From Paradesertivirga mongoliensis (lineage in GTDB: Bacteria > Bacteroidota > Bacteroidia > Sphingobacteriales > Sphingobacteriaceae), in assembly GCF_024436395.1 (NCBI RefSeq), contig NZ_JAFMZO010000002.1:1146149-1210148 (forward strand): DNA of 64,000 nt, written 5' to 3'. The notes beneath the pieces were generated by a model. The model searched no databases and was not told the DNA's origin. It saw only the letters and a program-made list of their open reading frames with translations. Shown here piece by piece: positions 8,548-15,955 of this stretch (the stretch's first letter is position 1; each line of letters opens with the position of its first letter). Made by a program: the position numbers and the translations under genes.

Positions 8548-10017
8548 ATGAAACATTTTGTACAAAGCAAACTTGGAGCTATCACCTTAACAGCTATTAC
8601 AGCAGCAGCTATTATTACTGCTTGTCAGAAGGAGAACAAAGGAGGCCACCGACAAGGAACTGTTACACTTAAAGATTATTCGGTAACGCCGTCTCTTGTT
8701 AAATCACTCGCAGGTTTTGAGGGCTTGCAAATATACCCCCTGATAAGCAGCGACGATAAACTGGAAGGCTCTCCAGACTTTGTTTATGGCGCACAACCCG
8801 ATGGAGCCGGAATTTTAAAGGATCCGAATAGCGATGGGTATGTCATGATCAACAATCACGAGATCTTGTTCTCGGTATCCAGAGTATATCTGGATAAAAA
8901 CCTGAAGCCATTAAAAGGAGAATATATTGTCGACGCAAAAGGCGGAGGCATGCGACTGTGTTCGGCAACCATGGTAACCGCCCAGGAACACGGCTTCGGA
9001 CCCTTATTTTTAACTGCCGGCGAATCGGGTGCTGAATCAATGATTCACCAGATCGATCCCTTTGGTTCTGTAAATCTTAAAACGACAAATCGTACTATCC
9101 CTGCTCTGGGAAAATGTATTGCAGAAAATGCTGTTCCACTTCCTAAAAATGCGTATCCCGGTAAAACAGCAATCTTTATTGGCGAGGACGATAGCAATGG
9201 CCAAATCAACCTGTATGTGTCCAATACTGTTGGCGACCTCACAAATGGCAACTTATACATGATGCGCCGCACTAACCTAAATTCTGTTGAAACGGATATG
9301 GCTGTTAATACCGGCTACGATGTAGAATTTGTTGAATATGATAATGTAAGCACCAGCACCGGAGCTCAGCTTGCTGCACAAACCGTGACCAAGGGTGCAT
9401 TGCAGCTGGCACGTGTAGAAGACTTAGACTACGGTAAAGGAAGTACCGAAGCCAACAGAACGTTATATTTTGTTTCTACCGGAGTGAGTCAGGCCGACAA
9501 AATAACCCCCGTAGAAGGAAAAACCATGTGGGGCAGAGTTTACAAACTGGAACTCGATGCCAATAACATCCTGAAAGGTAAACTAACCCCCTTAATGGAT
9601 GGAGAAGTTGATCCGGGAAATCATATTGTAAATCCCGATAACATTTGTGTAACTAAAAATTACCTGTACATCCAGGAAGACGGGGATTCTTATTACAAAA
9701 ACAACAAGCACGACGGAAGAATCTGGCAGTACAACATCGCTACAAAAGCAATGAAACCTATGCTCGAAATGAATCATCGCCGCACAGATGCTATTTTCAA
9801 CGCAAAATACAATCCTAATAATTCTACCAATTTAAGTTCATGGGAATATGGTGCGATGTACGATATATCTGATCTGATCGGCAAACCAAACACATTTGTG
9901 GTAAATATTCACCCACACACCTGGACAGATGATAAATTTGCTAATGCCGACGGTAGTGGAATAACTACTAATAAAGAAGGTGGGCAAACAGTTATCATCA
10001 CCGGAGTCGATAAATAA
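8548..10017 (+). CDS. PhoX/DUF839-like lipoprotein
   Basis: The ATG at 8548 (MKHFVQ) is preferred to the upstream TTG. The 489-residue product has a lipoprotein signal (AAIITAC). It contains PhoX-type propeller segments: an ARVEDLDYG motif, NPDNICV followed by YIQEDG, FIGEDDSNGQINLYV, and an HPHTWTDDK ending. PhoX enzymes are Fe/Ca-dependent alkaline phosphatases, but many DUF839 members are uncharacterised, and the usual PhoX Tat signal is replaced here by lipidation. It sits divergent to the susCD operon behind a Pho-like promoter and ends at a strong terminator. Phosphatase activity is inferred, not shown. Confidence 0.72.
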   Translation: MKHFVQSKLGAITLTAITAAAIITACQKENKGGHRQGTVTLKDYSVTPSLVKSLAGFEGLQIYPLISSDDKLEGSPDFVYGAQPDGAGILKDPNSDGYVMINNHEILFSVSRVYLDKNLKPLKGEYIVDAKGGGMRLCSATMVTAQEHGFGPLFLTAGESGAESMIHQIDPFGSVNLKTTNRTIPALGKCIAENAVPLPKNAYPGKTAIFIGEDDSNGQINLYVSNTVGDLTNGNLYMMRRTNLNSVETDMAVNTGYDVEFVEYDNVSTSTGAQLAAQTVTKGALQLARVEDLDYGKGSTEANRTLYFVSTGVSQADKITPVEGKTMWGRVYKLELDANNILKGKLTPLMDGEVDPGNHIVNPDNICVTKNYLYIQEDGDSYYKNNKHDGRIWQYNIATKAMKPMLEMNHRRTDAIFNAKYNPNNSTNLSSWEYGAMYDISDLIGKPNTFVVNIHPHTWTDDKFANADGSGITTNKEGGQTVIITGVDK

Positions 10018-10038
10018 TTTTCACCTAAACTTCTTCTG

Positions 10039-10066
10039 GCCTTCCGCTAGCGCGGAAGGCTTTTTT
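10039..10066 (+). terminator. Rho-independent terminator after the phoX-like gene
   Basis: A perfect 9-bp GC-rich stem (GCCTTCCGC, loop TAGC, GCGGAAGGC) is followed by six T. It ends only 12 nt before the next start codon at 10079. Confidence 0.9.
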
Positions 10067-10078
10067 GTTTTAAATTTG

Positions 10079-11845
10079 ATGATAAGATTACGTCTGATAC
10101 TAATTCTATCTTTCCTGGGCATACTAACCTATTGCTCGGTAGCGACCCAGTCTGCTACCAGCAAGGTAAAAGATCTTCTCAACCAGCAATTTACGGAGCT
10201 TGAATCGATTACCGCCGACACGCTGTTTAAGCTGGCACGGCACGGAAATGCAACTGACTTAAAGAAGGCTTTTATTAATACTCGGCTGGCGTATAAAAAA
10301 TTGGAATGGTTTACAGAATATTACGCTCCCGGAGCCAGCAGACTCCTGAACGGTCCTCCGCTGCCCGAAATCGAAATCGAGGAAACCAAAGCGTTTGAAC
10401 CCGGAGGCCTGCAGGTAATCGAAGAGTATATATTTCCTTTTGAGGAAGCTAACAGGCCCCATCTGATGCGGGAGATAAAAGCTTTTCAATCTAAGCTTAA
10501 GCGAGCGCGTTCTGTTTTAGAAGATACTGAATTTACGGATGCACACATTCTCGACGCCTGTAAACTGCAGATTTTCCGCATCAACGCCCTGGGCATAACA
10601 GGTTTCGATACTCCGCTGTCTAAAACCGGCCTGATCGAAGCAAAAGCCTCACTAAACGCAATGCTGTCTATCGTCAGGATTTTTGGTGATAACGACAAAA
10701 TAGAAAACTTAATAGTTGCTGCCGGCAGGTACATTGATAAAAACCCAGATTTTGATAGCTTTAACAGGATGGAATTCCTTACCCGGTTTTCAAATCCTCT
10801 AACTGTTGAGTTAAAACGATGGGAAAAACAATTGAATGTAGAACCGCTTAAAACTGAGCTTGCAATCTATACCAGAAGCGAAACCTTATTTGATCCGAAT
10901 CTTTTCAATCCCAACTTCTTTGCAGAAAATAGCGAAGCATCCTACACCAGCCAAAAGGCATTGCTGGGGAAGCAATTATTCTCAGACCCGGTGCTGTCCG
11001 GAAGTGTCCGCAGTTGTCAAAGTTGTCATAAACCAGAGCTCGCATTTACGGATGGCCTTGCCAAAAGCCCTGCCATTATACCAGGAACATTTGTAAAGCG
11101 TAATGCGCCAACGCTGTACTATGCGGGTTTGCAACAAGCTCAGTTTTATGATATGCGAGCCCCATCCCTGGAAAACCAGGCCATGGATGTAATCGCTAAT
11201 AAAGACGAGATGCATGCTTCAGTTGAAGATGCGGCAAAGCGATTGAACAGTCATCAGGAATACCGAAAAAAATTTAAATCCGCTTTCCCAACTATGGAAG
11301 CTGAAATTAAACCAAGGTATGTGATGATTGCCCTCGCCACTTACCTGCGGTCTCTGGCTCCGTTTAACTCCCGGTTTGACAAATACATGCGCGGCGACTC
11401 TACCCAAATGAATGCTAAAGAAGTTGCCGGATTTAACCTGTTTATGGGTAAAGGAAAATGTGGAAGTTGCCACTTTATGCCATTATTTAATGGAACCGCC
11501 CCACCGGCATTTACAAATACAGAAGCTGAAGTATTGGGTGTTCCTGCAACACCCAATGGCCGACTAATTGATGCTGACCAGGGAAGGTATGCACACAATA
11601 AAATTGACGAGCTTAAATTCTCTTTCAAAACTCCAACGGTTCGTAATGTGGGAAAAACCGCCCCTTATATGCATAATGGTGCCTTCAGCACTTTGGAGGA
11701 AGTAATGGAATTTTACAATAATGGCGGCGGCGCAGGCCTGGGCTTTGAGCTGGAGAATCAGACACTATCTACAGATAAGCTTAATTTATCCAAAAAAGAG
11801 CAAGAAGCTATTATTGCTTTTCTAAACACACTGACGGATATGTAA
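10079..11845 (+). CDS. Imelysin-like domain fused to di-heme cytochrome c peroxidase (MauG/CcpA type)
   Basis: The ATG at 10079 is chosen because the longer frame from a GTG at 9980 would overlap the previous gene and run through its terminator. The 588-residue protein starts with a hydrophobic segment ending near LTYC. An all-helical imelysin-like half follows (about 30-270), where PGGLQVIEEYIFP resembles the imelysin GxHxxE motif with His replaced by Gln. The C-terminal half has two heme sites, CQSCH near 312 and CGSCH near 460, and the TPTVRNVGKTAPYMHNG segment of bacterial di-heme peroxidases. It is periplasmic or membrane-anchored. It may handle peroxide or mature a redox cofactor, but its link to phosphatases is unexplained. 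A paralogue is at 15956-17785. Confidence 0.88.
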   Translation: MIRLRLILILSFLGILTYCSVATQSATSKVKDLLNQQFTELESITADTLFKLARHGNATDLKKAFINTRLAYKKLEWFTEYYAPGASRLLNGPPLPEIEIEETKAFEPGGLQVIEEYIFPFEEANRPHLMREIKAFQSKLKRARSVLEDTEFTDAHILDACKLQIFRINALGITGFDTPLSKTGLIEAKASLNAMLSIVRIFGDNDKIENLIVAAGRYIDKNPDFDSFNRMEFLTRFSNPLTVELKRWEKQLNVEPLKTELAIYTRSETLFDPNLFNPNFFAENSEASYTSQKALLGKQLFSDPVLSGSVRSCQSCHKPELAFTDGLAKSPAIIPGTFVKRNAPTLYYAGLQQAQFYDMRAPSLENQAMDVIANKDEMHASVEDAAKRLNSHQEYRKKFKSAFPTMEAEIKPRYVMIALATYLRSLAPFNSRFDKYMRGDSTQMNAKEVAGFNLFMGKGKCGSCHFMPLFNGTAPPAFTNTEAEVLGVPATPNGRLIDADQGRYAHNKIDELKFSFKTPTVRNVGKTAPYMHNGAFSTLEEVMEFYNNGGGAGLGFELENQTLSTDKLNLSKKEQEAIIAFLNTLTDM

Positions 11846-11909
11846 CAGCAGCAAGGCAACCAGTTGAAAATCTGCGATCGCTGTTAGGTAAAGGCTCAGC
11901 ATGTCAAAC

Positions 11910-12692
11910 TTAGCCTATAGCAATTATTTTTGCACAGCCTCCATATTTCAGGGGGTTAATTACCGCGTCTGTAATAGGTGTACCCATTTGAATCCCCAAA
12001 GAAAGGATTAGCGTGCGATCTGGTTGCGCTGAAAAGTTATTCAGTTCAACCGAGAGCTCGGTGGCGCTAAATAACTGCGTGGCATGATACCAACCGCTAT
12101 AAGTGCAGCACCCCTCTATATTTTCAATTAGATATCCTCTGCTGGTATATAAAGCATCTGCCACAGATCCCAGATTAATCACAAAACGGAACATAGGAGC
12201 TTGCCGGTTAAGTACCAGATTCACTCCGGGCATTAATTCGGGAAGCTGAACATCGGCCTTACCCGCGTGGGCATCAATGCGTGCCTTGAGGGGATGCCTG
12301 ATAATACTTTCAAAGGCGATATTCCTGTTTAAGCTAAATCCGTTCAGGAGGTGTTTGTGACGGGATAAATAAATATTGCGTTCCCCACGGAGACTTTCGG
12401 AGTCAAGCAATTGGATTGTTTTTGAGAAGGAATTTAGTACGGGCGTAAAGTTGTAATCCGCCATCGGCACCATGGGAAGCATGGATCGGCGAATCGCTCC
12501 ACCCATCTTGCCGCAGCCGCTGAACTCAGTAAAGTTTTGACGCGTAAGCTTGAAATTATCCGCTTTATAAATTTTCTTTTTGCTTGCCCCGCCTTTCGTC
12601 CGAATAACAGTATCTTTAATGCCAGGAAGTTTGTAGCCGGTGACATTTCCCATGCTACCGGTAAATTCAAAGTCGCCTTTTAAGAAAGCCAT
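11910..12692 (-). CDS. Conserved-looking hypothetical protein
   Basis: This 260-residue protein has no signal peptide or membrane segment. Its start (FTGSMGNVTGYKLPGIKD, then TVIRTKGGASKKK) vaguely recalls DUF6266-type Bacteroidota proteins, which also open with a GxxGxVxG segment, but the similarity is too weak to assign. It is convergent with the peroxidase gene at 10079 and lies downstream of the receiver-only regulator on the same strand. A four-fold 11-bp repeat (12790-12833) sits about 100 nt upstream of its start. Its function is unknown. Confidence 0.7.
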   Translation of the reverse strand: MAFLKGDFEFTGSMGNVTGYKLPGIKDTVIRTKGGASKKKIYKADNFKLTRQNFTEFSGCGKMGGAIRRSMLPMVPMADYNFTPVLNSFSKTIQLLDSESLRGERNIYLSRHKHLLNGFSLNRNIAFESIIRHPLKARIDAHAGKADVQLPELMPGVNLVLNRQAPMFRFVINLGSVADALYTSRGYLIENIEGCCTYSGWYHATQLFSATELSVELNNFSAQPDRTLILSLGIQMGTPITDAVINPLKYGGCAKIIAIG

Positions 12693-12789
12693 AGATATAA
12701 TGAATAGGTTGAAAATACTAAAATATAAATAAATTAACCTAAAGTCAATATATTATTACTCTATCTCTCTAAAATATACTGTTGATATA

Positions 12790-12833
12790 CTTAAACGGTA
12801 CTTCAAGGATGCTTTAAGGATACTTTAAAGTCC
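12790..12833. repeat. Four tandem 11-bp units, consensus CTTNAANG
   Basis: CTTAAACGGTA (12790), CTTCAAGGATG (12801), CTTTAAGGATA (12812) and CTTTAAAGTCC (12823) follow each other without gaps. One unit per helical turn is the layout of OmpR/PhoB-family binding sites, and CTTnAA resembles the Pho-like half-sites elsewhere in the window. It lies between the receiver-only regulator and the hypothetical gene starting at 12692. A second 11-bp doublet (CGTATCAGTGC, CGTATCACTGC) is at 12848-12869. Confidence 0.7.
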
Positions 12834-12890
12834 TTTCTGTCTCGCTCCGTATCAGTGCCGTATCACTGCGAAACTGCCTTCATCCTTCAT

Positions 12891-13280
12891 CTATTTCCTA
12901 ATTTCTCTTCTTAAAATAGCATTGATTCGGTTTACTATAACCTGAGGTTTTACAGGCTTTACTATATAATCGTCTGCTCCTGAATCGAGCGCTTTGACCT
13001 CCGACTGCTCATCATTACGTGCAGTAAGGAAGATGATAAATGTATTTCTAAAATCGACCATATTTCGCAGGATGCTACATGCTTCTAAACCTCCCATCAC
13101 CGGCATCATCAAATCCATTATAATTAAATGAGGGCGAAATTGAATAGCCGCGAAAATTCCGTCCTGGCCGTTAGCCGCAGTATCAACCGAATAGCCTACT
13201 TTCTTTAGACAATGCGAAAGCAAATCTCTGATATCGGGTTCATCATCGACAATAAGAATTTTCTGAGTTACAGATGCCAT
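12891..13280 (-). CDS. Stand-alone response-regulator receiver protein, PhoB-receiver paralogue
   Basis: The 129-residue protein is a single receiver domain with acidic pocket DDE, phospho-acceptor Asp56 in MDLMMP, a conserved Thr in FLTAR and Lys in VKPVKP. The ATG at 13280 is preferred over one at 13304 because it aligns residue for residue with the PhoB-like protein at 28915-29601, which also has Asp56. By eye about 60% of some 116 aligned positions are identical. The protein stops where that regulator begins its linker, so it has no DNA-binding domain. It may act as a phosphate sink or partner in the same phosphorelay. It lies 107-130 nt downstream of the phytase gene but has its own Pho-like promoter. 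Confidence 0.92.
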   Translation of the reverse strand: MASVTQKILIVDDEPDIRDLLSHCLKKVGYSVDTAANGQDGIFAAIQFRPHLIIMDLMMPVMGGLEACSILRNMVDFRNTFIIFLTARNDEQSEVKALDSGADDYIVKPVKPQVIVNRINAILRREIRK

Positions 13281-13288
13281 AGTCAGGG

Positions 13289-13334
13289 CTAATGTAGAGC
13301 TCATAATGATGAAAGGGGTTAAGCAATTATTATG
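13289..13334 (-). promoter_or_regulatory. Pho-box-like promoter of the receiver-only regulator
   Basis: On the minus strand CATAAT (13334-13329), N5, CTTAAC (13323-13318), exactly 21 nt, then TACATTAG (13296-13289), one mismatch from TAnnTTTG. The -7 element lies just upstream of the ATG at 13280, supporting that start. Confidence 0.45.
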
Positions 13335-13410
13335 ATTGTAATAAATGCCGGATAGCCTTATATCAGGTCTACGGCCTCAATCTTTCCATAAAATCGTGAG
13401 CGATGAATGT

Positions 13411-14469
13411 CTATTTTGTGTTGTTCAGAAAGGATTCAATATCCCTCCAATCATAAAAATGAAAAACTTTACCATTGCTCATGGCTACAAACATTCCCTT
13501 GGGAAACTTAACTCCCAAACTTAAATTGCTTACATCCGAACCGTCGCTTTCCAGGGTTGAAAAAGGTATTTCTTTTACTAGCTTGTGAGCATGCGGATTG
13601 TCTTTTTCTCCCTCGCGCTTATAAACCATAAAGCTATTCATTTGCTGGTTTGACACCAGGATGTATCCGGTACTGTCGGAAGTATGATAAATGGAAATGC
13701 CCTCGTGATCCTCTTTAAAGTCCTTATCCCCAAACAGGGCCAATTGGTTGTTATCCCGCTTGTCCGGATCAGCCTGATACTTACGGATTCCAACTCCTTC
13801 GTCCGAATAATAAACAAAACCCATGGAGTTATCGACCGCTATGGCTTCTATTTCGTTTGTTTCACTATACGAGCCAAATTTTCTTACAAGCCTGGCACTA
13901 ACCATTCCGTTTGGGTTTCCAATGAGTTCGTACTGCCATAGGTAATCTTCTTTCGGTCCTGATTTGCGTCCCACAATTGCGAAGATTTTTTTATCCGAAG
14001 GCCGGGTATAAAGCGCTACCCCCATCGGACCACGTTCTGTTTCATCGGTAAATACTTCAATGCCTACACCATCTATGGGCACCAAACCAGGCATTGAGAA
14101 AATTCTAAGCTTATTGTTTTCCCTTTCTGTAGTTACTGCAATAGCCGTAGGTTGATTATTTATCATCATTCCGTAGGCGATGTCAACATTGTTCGGCCTT
14201 TTTAAAGGGATCGATTTCTTTATCACCTTGCCGGTCAGATCGTAGAGATACAAGGCCCCGTCACTGTCTTTATCAGTTCCAACAACAAGGCTTTTTGTTG
14301 CATCTTCAGGATTTATCCAAATAGCAGGATCATCTGTATCATGAGAAGCGACCTCGGTTATAACTACTGGTTTTAAGGCATTTTCGGCAACAGGAGCAAA
14401 ATTGCCCTGGCAAGAGAGGGTACAGAGTGGTAAAAAAAGAAGGTATATATTGTTTCGCATTTTTAACAT
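13411..14469 (-). CDS. Beta-propeller phytase (3-phytase-like lipoprotein)
   Basis: The 352-residue protein has a lipoprotein signal (LCTLSC near residue 20). It shows the beta-propeller phytase signatures DTDDPAIW, RPNNVDIAYG, the EIEAIAVDNSMGFVYYSDEG stretch and DHEGISIY, which contribute Ca and phosphate ligands in this family. Beta-propeller phytases release phosphate from Ca-phytate. It is the last enzyme of the TonB receptor-phosphatase-peroxidase operon, so inositol phosphates are a likely substrate of the whole block. A hairpin lies between it and the preceding phosphatase gene. An alternative start is the ATG at 14460. Confidence 0.92.
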   Translation of the reverse strand: MLKMRNNIYLLFLPLCTLSCQGNFAPVAENALKPVVITEVASHDTDDPAIWINPEDATKSLVVGTDKDSDGALYLYDLTGKVIKKSIPLKRPNNVDIAYGMMINNQPTAIAVTTERENNKLRIFSMPGLVPIDGVGIEVFTDETERGPMGVALYTRPSDKKIFAIVGRKSGPKEDYLWQYELIGNPNGMVSARLVRKFGSYSETNEIEAIAVDNSMGFVYYSDEGVGIRKYQADPDKRDNNQLALFGDKDFKEDHEGISIYHTSDSTGYILVSNQQMNSFMVYKREGEKDNPHAHKLVKEIPFSTLESDGSDVSNLSLGVKFPKGMFVAMSNGKVFHFYDWRDIESFLNNTK

Positions 14470-14474
14470 GTAAA

Positions 14475-14499
14475 CCCGGCTGGCGAAGGCCAGACCGGG
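14475..14499. terminator. Intercistronic hairpin between phosphatase and phytase genes
   Basis: A 10-bp stem with one bulged A and a GAAG loop lies in the 47-nt gap. There is no U-tract on the minus strand. It is more likely an mRNA processing or stability element than a true terminator. Confidence 0.5.
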
Positions 14500-14516
14500 A
14501 AATTAAATTATAAGGA

Positions 14517-15950
14517 TTATTTGGTGATTTCTTTGTCTTGTTTCAACGCTTTCAATTGAGCTTTGTCAACATCCTTCATCATAGTAAACTGGTCGTATAT
14601 TTTACCATCAGAACTTACCCATTTTAAATTGAGTCTATTTCCCTGAACTTCCAGTATCACAACACCGCCCACCTCATTGTTTGAATAAAACATTGCATTA
14701 TGGGGATAGGTTGCTTTTTTACCACCCAGGGCACCTGCAGATCCGCTAACAACATAAACTGTTCCCTTATTGTCTTTCGAACTTTTCATGTAGGGAGCTG
14801 AGTTCTTGCTTCCATCACTCAGTGCTGTTGAAGAATTTAACTCATGCTTTTTCGGATCAAAATCTGCTTCCATGCCGTAGTAGCCTTTAATAAGTTTGGT
14901 GCGCTCGTATACGTGGCTATGGCCGCAAAGAACAAGATCTACGCCGTACTCTTCGATCGTTTTCAGGAAGTTTTCCCTGATTTTAACCAGAAGAGATTCT
15001 TTGTCCGAATCATGCGAGCCCATGGTATAGGGAGGATGGTGCCAATACGCAACAACCCATTTACTCTTATTTGCTTGCAGATCTTTCTTTACCCATTCCA
15101 CTTGCTCGCCCATTTCTTCATACATGCGCAAGCCTTTATTATCCGGACCATAAGAATCTAGCGAAAGGAAGTGTACGTTGCCAATGTCATATGAGTAATA
15201 TGACTCCGTGCCCGACGGGACACCTCCTGCCTCCCCTTTAGTAGGCATACTGAAGTTCTGATAGTAGGCCATTTTATTTTGGTCAGCTGCCGAGGCTGAA
15301 TGGAAATCGTGATAATCATGATTGCCTGGTGCTGGATATAATGGATATTTCTTTAACAGATCGTCTTTGTAGATATTAAAAAATTTGGCCTGATACTCTG
15401 CATCGGTACCATCAGAGTAGGCATTATCGCCCATCAATATCCAGGCATTTAAATGATTATCGCCCAGATATTTCAGCACCTGATCCCTCACAATCCGCTG
15501 GTTTATCGAGTTGTTGCCGCAATCGCCAAAACCCGCAATTCTTATAAACTGCTCGCTGTCTTTCTCTGGTAAAGTGTAAAAAAAGTTGTCGGCGTCGCCC
15601 TGCAGGGTTGTATCTGCCAGGTTACCTATGGTGTAATAGTATTTGGTGAAAGGTTTGAGTCCCGTAAGGTTAATAATATGCTCGTTAACCAGGGTTGAAT
15701 CATCAGTTCTCATGTTCAGGTTATCACTACTCAGCCCGTATTTCACCCTGCTTCTATCGTAAACGCCGGTGCGCCATCTTATGGTCATGCTGGTAGGAGT
15801 TGCCATTTGAAGATATGGGCCACGGATTAAATCTGCCTGTATTCCCATTAGCGGTCGTCTGACTTTTTTTACCGGCTTGACTGCAGCATCTTGAGCCGAC
15901 AAAACAAAGGGGCAGACTAAAAGAAAAAATAAGATTCTAAATGATTGCAT
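14517..15950 (-). CDS. Purple-acid-phosphatase-like metallophosphoesterase
   Basis: The 477-residue protein has a signal peptide ending near LSAQ. A fibronectin-III-like purple acid phosphatase N-domain follows (about 40-125, RGPYLQMATPTSMTIRWRTG). The calcineurin-like core shows AGFGDCGN, LMGDNAYSDG, APGNHDYHD, YWHHPPY and GHSHVYER, so all metal ligands appear present. Such enzymes use an Fe-containing di-metal centre to cleave phosphomonoesters. The gene starts 5 nt after the stop of the peroxidase gene and is followed by the phytase gene, so it is in the middle of one transcript. The Lys-rich tail is unremarkable. Confidence 0.92.
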   Translation of the reverse strand: MQSFRILFFLLVCPFVLSAQDAAVKPVKKVRRPLMGIQADLIRGPYLQMATPTSMTIRWRTGVYDRSRVKYGLSSDNLNMRTDDSTLVNEHIINLTGLKPFTKYYYTIGNLADTTLQGDADNFFYTLPEKDSEQFIRIAGFGDCGNNSINQRIVRDQVLKYLGDNHLNAWILMGDNAYSDGTDAEYQAKFFNIYKDDLLKKYPLYPAPGNHDYHDFHSASAADQNKMAYYQNFSMPTKGEAGGVPSGTESYYSYDIGNVHFLSLDSYGPDNKGLRMYEEMGEQVEWVKKDLQANKSKWVVAYWHHPPYTMGSHDSDKESLLVKIRENFLKTIEEYGVDLVLCGHSHVYERTKLIKGYYGMEADFDPKKHELNSSTALSDGSKNSAPYMKSSKDNKGTVYVVSGSAGALGGKKATYPHNAMFYSNNEVGGVVILEVQGNRLNLKWVSSDGKIYDQFTMMKDVDKAQLKALKQDKEITK

Positions 15951-15955
15951 ATAAG

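Noticed and set aside
9980..10078. N-terminal extension of the peroxidase fusion from GTG 9980
   Set aside because: It would overlap the previous gene by 38 nt and translate through its terminator; the ATG at 10079 gives a proper signal segment.
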